Source: SHAN690 sp038131955 (GTDB taxonomy: Bacteria; Bacteroidota; Bacteroidia; Flavobacteriales_G; Salibacteraceae). From it: a stretch of DNA of 64,000 nt. The first letter of the stretch is position 1; every line of letters begins with the position of its first letter. Below, piece after piece: positions 28,839-38,517 of the stretch. The stretch lies in contig JAYPQK010000009.1 in NCBI GenBank assembly GCA_038131955.1, positions 124,001 to 188,000 of the forward strand. Reading direction: 5' to 3'. The translations under genes and the position numbers were made by a program. The notes beneath the pieces were generated by a model, which saw only the letters and a program-made list of their open reading frames with translations, made no database searches and had not been told where the DNA came from.

Positions 28839-31800
28839 ATGATTAATCGATCATTTCATTTTCAATCCATAACAAACTGATCATTGGTCTGCTCACAATA
28901 GCCCTGATCGCTGGGGGCGTATGGAGCATGACCAAGGTTCCACTCGATGCCGTACCTGACATCACCAACAACCAGGTTCAAGTCATTACACAAGCCCCTA
29001 ATTTGGGCACAGAAGACATCGAACAATTTGTCACCTACCCGGTAGAAGTAGCGATGGCTAACCTGCCCGGAGTGTTAGAAATTCGCTCTATTTCACGGTT
29101 TGGGCTTTCTGTCGTAACCATCGTTTTTGAAGACGACATGGGGACATACCTGCCCAGACAGTTGGTGACCGAAAAGCTCACGGAAGTAAAATCAGAAATT
29201 CCCGAAGGCTTTGGAGAGCCTTCTCTTGGGCCGATCTCAACCGGATTGGGTGAGATTTACCAATACACCCTAAAGGTAGATTCGACACACCGGGAAAAAT
29301 ATTCGTTGGCAGACCTGCGCACCATGCAAGACTGGATTGTGGCGAGGCAAATGGCGATGGTTCCCGGTGTGGTTGAGATCAATGCCATTGGAGGAAACAT
29401 CAAGCAATATGAAGTGGCCGTTGACCCGGACGAACTAAAAGCCATCGGGATTACCATTTCAGACATATATAGCGCCCTTGAAAAGAACAATCAAAACACG
29501 GGTGGAGCATACATTGAAAAAGACCACTATGCCAATTTCATTCGGGGCGAAGGACTTACGCGAAGCCTGAGCGACATCGAAGCTATCGTGGTGAAAAACA
29601 TCAACGGGTTGCCCATTACGATCAAAGATGTGGCAGCGGTACAATTTGGATCAGCCGTTCGCTACGGTGCGTTGACGCAGGACGGAGAAGGTGAAGTATC
29701 CGGAGGACTGATCATGATGCTCAAAGGAGCTAATTCAAATGACGTCATCGTCCGTGTGAAGGAACGCATGGCAGAAATCCAGAAATCTCTACCTGAAGGC
29801 GTGGTAATCGAGCCACTGTTGGACAGAAGCAAGCTGATCGCTCAAACCACGGGAACGGTCAGCACCAATCTCATGGAAGGAGCTTTGATCGTCATTTTTG
29901 TGCTCGTCTTTTTGTTGGGAAACTGGCGTGGCGGCCTGATTGTGGCCTCTACTATTCCGCTATCCCTACTCTTTGCATTTATCCTCATGCACGTCTTTGA
30001 TGTGTGGGCAAATCTCATGAGCCTTGGAGCCATCGACTTCGGAATCATTGTGGATGGCGCGGTGATCATTGTGGAGGGTACCGTTTTCCTGTTGCACGAA
30101 AAGGTGGTGAAAGGGCAAGGAATCTCAGCTTCAGAGCGGGATAAGGTGGCTTATTCGGCTTCCAGCAAAATGATGAACTCAGCTTTTTTCGGACAGCTCA
30201 TCATCCTTATTGTGTTCATTCCCATTCTCGCCTTGCAAGGTGTTGAGGGAAAGATGTTCAAACCGATGGCCCTCACCTTCATGTTTGCCATGATCGGGGT
30301 CATGATCCTATGCCTCACCTACGTTCCGATGATGTCAGCGTGGTTTCTCAGGGTTGGTAGAAAAAATACGGCTTCATGGGGCGATCGCTTTGTTCACTGG
30401 ATCGAAAACCTCTACACTCCTGTGCTGGGCAAAGCCCCAGCGTTTCTACATGGGTCATTGCTCTAGCCATCGTGATGCTTGGTTTGGCTGGGTTCACTCT
30501 TCTCGGATGGGAGGTGAATTCGTTCCCCAACTCGATGAAGGAGACATCGCCTTTCACGCCATTCTCAAACCCGGAAGTTCGCTCTCGGAAATGATCGAAA
30601 CCACGACAATGATTGAGGGCGCTGTCAAACAGAAATTTCCCGAAGTGCAAAAGATCGTGAGTCGGATAGGTGTAGCGGAAGTTCCCACTGACCCCATGCC
30701 AATGGATCTGGCCGACATATTCGTGATCCTGGCTCCCAAGGAAGATTGGGTAACCACCGATTCCAAGGAGGAACTGGTAGAAATGATGAAAGAGGACCTG
30801 GAGAATATCCCCGGAGTCAACTACGAGTTTACCCAACCCATCGAGATGCGTTTCAACGAGCTGTTGGAGGGGGTGCGTGAAGACATCGCCATCAAGTTGT
30901 ATGGCGAAGACATTGACCTGCTGGCCGCCAAGGCGGAGGAAATATCCAAGATCATTGCCGGAACAGATGGCATCGGTGATATGCGGGTGGAGGCCACTAC
31001 CGGTCTGCCTCAAATGACCGTAGTCTATGACCGGCATAAGTTGGCCCAATATGGTCTGGACGTGGCCGATCTGAACACATTGATTCAGACCGCATTTGCC
31101 GGGGGAAAGGCCGGGGTGATCTTCGAAGGTGAAAAACGCTTCGACTTGGTAGTTAGACTGAATGAACAAAACCGAAGAAGCATTGATGACCTGAAAAATC
31201 TGTACATCAACTTGCCCAATGGTTCACAGATACCGCTCAGGGAATTAGCCGAAATCAACTATCAGCCCGGCCCCATGCAGATCAGCCGGGACAACACCAA
31301 CCGAAGAACCTATGTCGGGATCAACGTACGCGGGCGAGATATTGAATCGCTGGTGAGGGAAATTCAGCAAAAGCTCGATGCGCAGTTAGAGCTTCCCGCT
31401 GGATATTACATCCGCTATGGTGGAGCATTTGAGAACCTGGAACGAGCGAGCCAGCGATTGCAAGTGGTTGTTCCCGTGGCTTTGGCGCTCATTTTCCTCC
31501 TGATTTTTCTTGCGCTCAAATCCGTTAGGCAATCCATGATGATTTACATGGCCATTCCTTTGGCCGCCATTGGTGGCATTTTTTCACTCTGGCTGCGGGA
31601 CATGCCCTTCAGCATCTCGGCAGGCGTTGGATTCATCGTACTTTTTGGTGTGGCCGTGCTGAATGGCCTGGTGTTGATCAGCGGATGGAATGAACTGAAA
31701 GAGGAAGGAATGACGGATTTAAACGAGCGCATCCGGCTAGGAGCCAAAAGACGTATCCGGCCCATTTTGCTGACAGCCTTGACAGATGTGCTGGGTTTTA

Positions 31801-33209
31801 TGCCCATGGCCGTTTCTACCTCCGCAGGAGCTGAAGTTCAGCAGCCATTGGCCACCGTGGTGATCGGTGGTATGATCACAGCCACCTTGCTGACCCTGTT
31901 TGTGTTACCCATCCTTTACCAATGGGTTGAAAATCGGAGTGCAAAGGTTTCCCTACCGAATGCCGCCACCATGCTTGTATTGGTCATCGGCACTTTCATG
32001 CTGGTCACCACAGAAACACGGGCACAGACCAGCGCATCCAAGACCGTCACCTCATTAGATGAAGCCCTTCAAATAGGACTATCAAACAACGGCAATGTGA
32101 AGATCGCCAAGACCAATATTGAATTGCAGCAGCAAGGCAAAAAAGCCGCTTTTGACCTTGACAAAACCAGTGTTGGGATTCAATACGGGCAATACAACAG
32201 CTTTGAAAACGACCTGGCATTTAATATCAACCAGAGCATTGAGTTTCCTACAGTTTATCTCAAGCAGCGGCAATTGGCCGGAGAACAAACCGAGGCAAGT
32301 CAACTACACCTGAGTGTAAAGGAAAATGAACTGAAACGCGAGATTAGGGAAAGTTGGTACGAACTGGCCTACCTGCTTGAGCGGGAAAAGCTACTGCTCT
32401 ATCAGGATTCACTTTTTGGAAGATTCCTTCATGCAGCTACGATCCGGTATGAAACCGAAGCCACTAACTACCTTGAAAAAGCGGCTGCCGAAACACAAGT
32501 AATGGAACTGCAAAACGCGCTCAAGGTGTTGGAGTCCGACATAGCCATTCAAGAACAGCAGTTGCGTTTGTTGATGAATGATACCTCAGGACTATCGTTT
32601 ATTCCCGAGCGTCTCGATGAACGCCAGATCAACACAAGTCGCGACTCGGTGGAATTGTCCAACAACCCCTTGTTGGCGTATGCCAAACAGCAGATAAGCA
32701 TTGCAGAAGCAGAGAAAAAGCTGGAATCGTCAAAAATGTTCCCCAGCCTATCCGTAGGCTACTTCAATCAATCGCTCATTGGAAGCCCCGTCTCGGATCA
32801 GGGAGGTGTAGCCACATCTTCAGATCGGTTCACGGGTGTTCAGGCGGGGGTTGCCATTCCACTGTTTTTCGGCTCGTACAAAGCCAACATCGAATCCGCA
32901 AAGCTGCGGCAGCAAATGGCCCAAATGAACACCGACTATTATCAAACGGTTCTTCAGGGCCAGCTTGAACAGCAGCTACAAGAAGTGCTGAAATACCGGA
33001 ATAGCCTGAGCTATTACAAAGACAAAGCTGTTCCGCAAGCCGAGTTGATCATAGGCAATGCGCAAAAGAGCTTTGAGAACGGAGCCATCGGCTATGTCGA
33101 GTATTTCCAGAACCTGAACCAAGGGCTGGAATTGAAATTCAACTATCTGAAAACATTAAACGAGTACAACCAGGCCATCATCGACCTGGAATACCTCATT
33201 GGTCAATAA
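28839..33209 (+). pseudogene. czcA: CzcA-type RND heavy-metal efflux pump fused to a TolC-like domain, with three frame breaks
   Basis: The gene encodes an inner-membrane RND pump (VPLDAVPDITNNQVQV; FGIIVDGAVIIVEG with the heavy-metal RND acidic motif; GGEFVPQLDEGDI) joined without a stop to an outer-membrane-factor domain from about 32,030 (SLDEALQIGLSNNGNVKIAK) to 33,209. Such fusions of about 1,450 residues are known in Bacteroidota. Three breaks interrupt it. The start at 28,839 (MINRS) leaves frame near 28,853; the long frame from there ends at 30,466; a middle piece (WVIALAIVMLGLAGF) and then the main frame (RMGGEF) need shifts near 30,445 and 30,506. Each is explained by loss of one base. 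Substrate is probably zinc, cobalt, cadmium or copper. Whether it is truly inactive depends on whether the deletions are real. Confidence 0.85.
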
Positions 33210-33247
33210 CCTCACTGCCATTTGCAGCATAAAACAATATAAGAACA

Positions 33248-34462
33248 ATGAAATCATATATGACATCAGCCTTGCTAACGCTGACCACCGGACTTTTCAT
33301 CATGGCCTGTAACCGCTCTGAGCAGCACGATGGCGATCACAACCACGGATCTGGTGAAACATCTGAACACCACGAATCGGGGGATGAACACGAAGATGAA
33401 GTCCACCTTTCCGAACAGCAATTTCAGGCACTCAACATGAAGGTGGACACCCTGCCTCTTCGAAACGTGGGTGCGTATGTGGAGGCCAATGGCCAATTAG
33501 AAGTGCCGCCACAGAATGAAGCAGCCATCACCGCCATCATCGGGGCAAATGTCACCCGCATTGAGGTCATCGAAGGAGACAAGGTTAAAAAAGGACAAGT
33601 GTTGGCTTTCCTGAGTCATCCCGATCTCATTCGTTTGCAAACGGACTATATAAATAACTGGAACCAGTTTCATTACCTCGAAAAAGAGTACCATCGGCAG
33701 CAGCGACTTTATGACGAAAAGGTAGGATCGGGAAAAGAGCTTCAAAAAACCCTGGCTGACTACCAATCGGCAAAGGGGCAAGTCAAAGGCCTTGAAGCCC
33801 AGTTAAAACTGCTGGGACTGAATCTTGACAACATTCAACAAGGCACTATCTACGAGCAGGTTCCTGTGATCAGTCCGTTGGATGGGCATGTGAGGGAAGT
33901 GGAAGTCAAAACGGGGCAGTATGTTCAACCCCAAACAGAGCTATTCGAGGTGGTAAACATTGATCATATCCATGCCGATCTAATGGTATTTGAAAAGGAC
34001 ATTCACAAAGTAAAAGGAGGACAGAAAGTACGGTTTTCAGTGGAGTCTTTACCAGGCAAACAAATGGAAGCTACGATCTATGCCGTAGGTAAATCATTTG
34101 AGCAAGACCCGAAGGCCATTCACATTCACGCAGAAATCGAGAACAAGGAAGGCTTACTCATTCCCGGTATGTACGTGAGGGGGCAAATATTGTACGAACA
34201 AAAGATGACCTTCGCCCTACCAGAGAATGGTGTGATAAGGGAAGGCGATCAATACTTCATCTTCATAGCCGAAATGGATAACGATCAAGGAGCAGCCGAA
34301 TGGACGTTTGAGCCAGTAGAAGTGATACCTGGCTCGCAAAGCGATGGTTGGACACAAATAAACCTGTTGCAGCCGCTACCCGAAAGAACCAAGGTGGCCT
34401 GGAACGGTGCTTACTACCTCATCGCAGAATTGAAGAAAGGCGAGGCGGAACACAGTCATTAA
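33248..34462 (+). CDS. czcB: Efflux RND periplasmic adaptor (membrane fusion protein), CzcB type
   Basis: This lipoprotein adaptor would link the RND pump to the outer-membrane factor. The 404 residues start with a lipoprotein signal (TLTTGLFIMACNRS, lipid Cys 21). A His/Asp/Glu-rich segment follows (residues about 25 to 55, HDGDHNHGSGETSEHHE), likely metal-binding. Then come the barrel-sandwich half (YVEANGQLEVPPQNEAAI), a helical hairpin about residues 130 to 190, and the second half (VISPLDGHVREVEVKTGQYV). It lies 38 bases after the czcA-TolC gene. Confidence 0.92.
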   Translation: MKSYMTSALLTLTTGLFIMACNRSEQHDGDHNHGSGETSEHHESGDEHEDEVHLSEQQFQALNMKVDTLPLRNVGAYVEANGQLEVPPQNEAAITAIIGANVTRIEVIEGDKVKKGQVLAFLSHPDLIRLQTDYINNWNQFHYLEKEYHRQQRLYDEKVGSGKELQKTLADYQSAKGQVKGLEAQLKLLGLNLDNIQQGTIYEQVPVISPLDGHVREVEVKTGQYVQPQTELFEVVNIDHIHADLMVFEKDIHKVKGGQKVRFSVESLPGKQMEATIYAVGKSFEQDPKAIHIHAEIENKEGLLIPGMYVRGQILYEQKMTFALPENGVIREGDQYFIFIAEMDNDQGAAEWTFEPVEVIPGSQSDGWTQINLLQPLPERTKVAWNGAYYLIAELKKGEAEHSH

Positions 34463-34472
34463 TCACTAGGAT

Positions 34473-34856
34473 ATGAAACTAAATACCACGATGCCTCAAA
34501 AGCTGAAGCCATATTACAACAAGGAACTGGCTGAATACGAGCAACAATTAAGTGAAGGCAGGTTGCAACAAGCCTGGCACCATCTTGAACGTGCCCACAT
34601 CATTGGACAAGCATACCCCTGGCACCACAGTCTTGTTCATTGGAAAATGCTGCTGTTTGGGTTTCGGATCAAGGATGGCCGGGAAATAATTGGTCAGATT
34701 CCAAGGCTCTTGGTTGGTGGGGTAAAGTCGTTTGTAGGTAAGATTCCTGTAGGTAATACGGGGGGAGCTGATGTTCCACCTCTTCGCCCACTTCCAATAC
34801 CGGAGGAATTACAGGATATGTTCAGAAAAGCAGGTTTAGTAAACTATGGGACATAA
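34473..34856 (+). CDS. DUF3703 family protein
   Basis: A 127-residue cytoplasmic-looking protein with the family's aromatic/His-rich core (AWHHLERAHIIGQAYPWHHSLVHWKML). DUF3703 genes are usually found beside metal-efflux genes, as here, but the function is not known. The last 11 bases overlap the start of the following cation transporter, so the two are translationally linked. The start may instead be Met 7 at 34,491. Confidence 0.82.
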   Translation: MKLNTTMPQKLKPYYNKELAEYEQQLSEGRLQQAWHHLERAHIIGQAYPWHHSLVHWKMLLFGFRIKDGREIIGQIPRLLVGGVKSFVGKIPVGNTGGADVPPLRPLPIPEELQDMFRKAGLVNYGT

Positions 34857-35718
34857 TCATTCAGACCACAGCACAGACAACGTCAAAGTTGCGTTTTTCA
34901 TCAACCTAGGATTTACCTGCCTTGAATTGATTGGCGGGATTTTCACCAACAGCATAGCCATAGTTTCCGATGCACTGCACGATCTTGGTGATAGTTTTTC
35001 GCTGGGTCTGGCATGGTACCTTGAGCACAAAGCATCCAACGACAAGTCAAGTCAAAAATTCACCTTCGGATTTGCGCGTTTCCGATTGCTTGGAGCCTTA
35101 GTAAATGCCCTGACCTTGATCGGTGGTTCGGTGTATATCATCATCGAAGCAGTGGCGCGTTTTCAAAATCCTGAACCCGTAAAATCACTTTGGATGATGG
35201 GATTTGCCATCCTTGGAGTAGCTGCAAACGGCTACGCTGCATGGCGCACGAGAGGTGCAAAATCGCTCAACGAAAAGGTAATTAGCTGGCACTTGTTAGA
35301 GGATGTTCTGGGCTGGGTCGCCGTCTTGATCATTTCCATTGTTCTTCAGTTTAAAGACTGGTACTTCCTTGATCCGGCCCTTTCAATTGGAGTCACCTTG
35401 TTTATCCTCATTGGTGTCGGAAGAAGGTTGTGGGAAACCATTCACCTGTTGCTACAAGGTGTTCCGGCAGACATGAGCATTATTGAAATCGAAACGCTCC
35501 TGCAAAGTGTTGATCATGTGCAGTCGGTGCATCATACCCATGTCTGGTCACTTGACGGAGAACATCATGTCTTGACGACACATCTTGTACTGGAAGCTAT
35601 TACAGAGTATTCCCAAACGGACGAAGTGAGGCAAAAAGCGCTTTCAGCATTGGAGAAATATGATTTTGCGCATCATACGATACAAATAGAAATTGATGGT
35701 AAAACATGCAGCATATAA
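34846..35718 (+). CDS. Cation diffusion facilitator (CzcD/ZitB-like)
   Basis: A 290-residue inner-membrane antiporter that moves divalent metal, typically zinc, out of the cytoplasm against protons. Six hydrophobic segments are visible. The metal site residues of TM2 appear in IVSDALHDLGDSFSLG, and the TM5 region is LLEDVLGWVAVLIISI. A His-rich N-terminus (MGHNHSDHS) and a C-terminal cytoplasmic domain with HHTHVWSLDGEHHVLTTHLV are typical. It ends the plus-strand half of the island. Confidence 0.92.
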   Translation: MGHNHSDHSTDNVKVAFFINLGFTCLELIGGIFTNSIAIVSDALHDLGDSFSLGLAWYLEHKASNDKSSQKFTFGFARFRLLGALVNALTLIGGSVYIIIEAVARFQNPEPVKSLWMMGFAILGVAANGYAAWRTRGAKSLNEKVISWHLLEDVLGWVAVLIISIVLQFKDWYFLDPALSIGVTLFILIGVGRRLWETIHLLLQGVPADMSIIEIETLLQSVDHVQSVHHTHVWSLDGEHHVLTTHLVLEAITEYSQTDEVRQKALSALEKYDFAHHTIQIEIDGKTCSI

Positions 35719-36213
35719 ATGAAAGTTAATCATATAGTTGCATCCTGCACTTGGATAATGACTTCAGTGCTTGTTATTTGAAATAACATGCGCCGAATAA
35801 GCGCAAATAGATTAAATAAGAGCCTCTATTTTAGGGGAGAATTCAGGCCCCATTACTTTGATATCAACATTGGTACCTTGAGTCTTGATATGCTAGCTGT
35901 ATAATTAAGCGCAGGAAACACTTATTGAGTTGCTAATAGATACCGAGATTACGAGGTCTAAGTAATGTGCTGGATTCACCTGAGCGGCACAAAAACTTCC
36001 TTCAGAATCTGCCAATGGCAGTAAGGTTCGAAGATCGGACCCTCAGCTGAGAATTGGAAAGCCTAATTATTGGTGCGAATTAGAGCAAAAGTCCGCGACA
36101 TCCAATGATTATCTAAATTCAACCTTGCAGCAAACGCAATCATAACCATTATCCGAAAAGACTTTTTGATAGGGGTTCTTGCATTAAGGTGTTTCTGAGG
36201 GAGGCACGAATGA
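35719..36213. other. Gene-free convergent spacer inside the island
   Basis: About 495 bases between the ends of the two opposing operons. It is AT-rich with many stops in all frames. I see no gene remnant, no tRNA and no clear T-tailed hairpin. This could be where two metal modules were joined. Confidence 0.5.
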
Positions 36214-38274
36214 TCAATCATTCATTTGAGTAGTAAAAGAAAATCGGAGTAGCTGTGCATTCGCAGCGCAAATTATTGTACTCACACTCATGAATGCTGC
36301 ACCGACAGCCGGGCTGATCATAATACCGTAAGAAAACAGCACCCCAGCAGCCAGTGGAATGGCAACAACATTGTACCCCGTGGCCCACACGAGGTTCTGT
36401 ATCATTTTTCGATATGTTGCTTGACCAAAGAGAATGAGTTGAACAATGTCTTCCGGGCTGCTCTCGGTCAGGATGATATCTGCTGTTTCGGCTGCGACAT
36501 CGGTTCCTGAACCTACAGCAATACCTATATCGGCTTTTGCAAGGGCTGGGGCATCGTTCAATCCATCACCTGTCATCGCAACAAACTCTCCTTCACTTTG
36601 CAGTTTCTCAATCAGCTCCGATTTCTGATGCGGCAGGACCTGGCTGTAATAACCATCAAGCCCAAGCTCGTCCGAAACAGCTTTTGCAGTCTGCTCGTTG
36701 TCACCCGTTGCCATGAGTACTTTGATGCCCTTCTCTTTTAATTTTTTAATGGCCGGTTTACTCTCATCTCGCAGTGTATCGGCCAGTGAAATAAATCCAA
36801 GCACCTCGTTGTGTTTCACTACAAATACAACCGTTTCCGCCTGGTTACCAAATGCTTTTTCGGGGAGCTCGATGTTGAGTTCTTTCAGGTAGTGCGGGCC
36901 TGCAATCATCAGTTCCTCGTCTTCTATTGTGGCTGTGACACCTTTTCCGTTTTCAGACTGGAAGTCAGTGACGCTGGGCAGCTTAAGCTGTCTTGACTTA
37001 GCTTCGTTCACAATACCAATGGCAATCGGATGTTCTGAAGATTGCTCAATAGCCGCAGCTTTAGTTAGTAAATCGTCTTCACTCAATTCACTTTTTAAGG
37101 AAATCACTCTATTTACCCCGAACTCACCTTTGGTGAGGGTGCCCGTTTTGTCAAACACAATGGCGGTAATCTTCCTAGAATTCTCAAATGCCGTTCGATT
37201 CCTGATGAGCAATCCATTTTTGGCCGAAAGTGCGGTGGAAATGGCCACAACAAGCGGCACGGCCAACCCCAAAGCATGTGGGCATGTAATGATCATGACG
37301 GTGACCATGCGTTCGAGCGCGAAATTGAAATCCCGCTGACCAACGTACAACCAGGCAATGAGTGTAATCAATCCTACTCCAATAGCAATGTAGGTCAACC
37401 AGGCAGCCGCACGGTTCGCTAAGTTTTGCGTCTTGGATTTTGTTTGCTGTGCATCTTCCACCAGCTTGATGACCTTCTTCAGGTAACTGTCCTCGCCTGC
37501 TGTTTTTACCTCTACTTTAATACTGCCATCTCCATTCACAGAACCTCCGATCACTTCTCCACCTTTTTCCTTTTTCACCGGTTTGCTCTCTCCGGTCAGG
37601 GCGCTTTCATTGAGATAGCTCGATCCCTCTGTCACCTTTCCATCAGCAGGAACTTTTTCACCAGGCTTGATCAGGATGATGTCACCTTTTTTGAGCTCAG
37701 ATATGTTCACATCATGCAGGTTATCTCCGTGTACAACATGAGCCTCGTTAGGCATCAGCTCTGCCAGTTTTTCCAATGCTTTGGAAGCTCCGGCAATGGA
37801 TTTCATCTCCAGCCAATGACCCAGCAGCATAATGTCAATCAATGTGACCAATTCCCAGTAAAACACCTTGCCTTCAAGGCCGAGTACAACGGCCGAGCTG
37901 TAAGCCCATGCTGTAGTAATAGCAATGGCGATGAGGGTCATCATGCCCGGTCCGCCTGAACTCAACTCATCTTTGAGACCCTTCAGAAATGGCCATCCGC
38001 CATAGAAGAAAATGAGTGTGGACAAGGCAGCCGCTACGTAGCCCATTCCCAGAAAGCTGAATTCAAATCCCAAAAACATCTGGATCATTGGTGAAAAAGC
38101 TAATACCGGCACAGAAAGCACGGTATTGATCCAGAACTTTCTACGGAATTCTTTGATCATGGCCCCATGATTGTGACCTCCGTGACCGTTGTGATGACCA
38201 TGATGCTCATGCTCGTGACCTTGATGGCCATGGTGATCTTGATGTTCTGCGTGATCGTGGTGACTGTGGTTCAT
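36214..38274 (-). CDS. copB: Copper-translocating P-type ATPase, CopB (P1B-3) type
   Basis: A 686-residue membrane pump driven by ATP. Its transport motif is CPH (MIITCPHALGLAVPL), not CPC, which marks the CopB group exporting Cu(II)/Ag(I). All P-type motifs are present: TGES (ALTGESKPVKKE), DKTGTLTKG with the phosphorylated Asp, the HP dipeptide (SSEHPIAIG) and GDGLNDAPALAKADIG. The N-terminus is a His-rich tail (about 37 residues) in place of CxxC metal-binding domains, normal for CopB. It is the last gene of the minus-strand operon, directly after the metal-binding lipoprotein. Confidence 0.94.
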   Translation of the reverse strand: MNHSHHDHAEHQDHHGHQGHEHEHHGHHNGHGGHNHGAMIKEFRRKFWINTVLSVPVLAFSPMIQMFLGFEFSFLGMGYVAAALSTLIFFYGGWPFLKGLKDELSSGGPGMMTLIAIAITTAWAYSSAVVLGLEGKVFYWELVTLIDIMLLGHWLEMKSIAGASKALEKLAELMPNEAHVVHGDNLHDVNISELKKGDIILIKPGEKVPADGKVTEGSSYLNESALTGESKPVKKEKGGEVIGGSVNGDGSIKVEVKTAGEDSYLKKVIKLVEDAQQTKSKTQNLANRAAAWLTYIAIGVGLITLIAWLYVGQRDFNFALERMVTVMIITCPHALGLAVPLVVAISTALSAKNGLLIRNRTAFENSRKITAIVFDKTGTLTKGEFGVNRVISLKSELSEDDLLTKAAAIEQSSEHPIAIGIVNEAKSRQLKLPSVTDFQSENGKGVTATIEDEELMIAGPHYLKELNIELPEKAFGNQAETVVFVVKHNEVLGFISLADTLRDESKPAIKKLKEKGIKVLMATGDNEQTAKAVSDELGLDGYYSQVLPHQKSELIEKLQSEGEFVAMTGDGLNDAPALAKADIGIAVGSGTDVAAETADIILTESSPEDIVQLILFGQATYRKMIQNLVWATGYNVVAIPLAAGVLFSYGIMISPAVGAAFMSVSTIICAANAQLLRFSFTTQMND

Positions 38275-38275
38275 A

Positions 38276-38491
38276 TTATTCTTCCTTTAACACCAAATCC
38301 ATTCCACACTTGGGACACGTCCCTTCCTCACTGTAGGTTTTATCTCCCTCACACTCCATCGGGCAGTAATACACTGCGGTCTCCGATTCGTGGTGTTCAT
38401 GCTTTTCACCGGAGTTGCTGCCCGAGTTGCACGCTGTTAATCCGATGGTTGAAATCATTGCAGTCGTTAGAATAATTCTGATCGTTTTCAT
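38276..38491 (-). CDS. Small lipoprotein with heavy-metal-binding (YHS-like CPM/CPKCGMDL) motif
   Basis: The mature protein of about 50 residues carries YYCPMECEGDKTYSEEGTCP followed by KCGMDLVLK, the heavy-metal-binding motif also found in CusB-type adaptors, after a His stretch (KHEHHESE). The lipobox is IGLTACNSG. The frame allows a start at 38,515, but MKTIRIILTTAMISTIGLTAC from 38,491 makes a better lipoprotein signal. It ends one base before copB. It probably hands copper to the pump or buffers it in the periplasm, which is inference. Confidence 0.82.
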   Translation of the reverse strand: MKTIRIILTTAMISTIGLTACNSGSNSGEKHEHHESETAVYYCPMECEGDKTYSEEGTCPKCGMDLVLKEE

Positions 38492-38517
38492 TTTGAATTG
38501 AGTTGAGTTATACATGT

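Noticed and set aside
30348..31169. Minus-strand 273-codon frame opposite czcA
   Set aside because: The plus strand encodes clear RND sequence here, so this is an antisense shadow.
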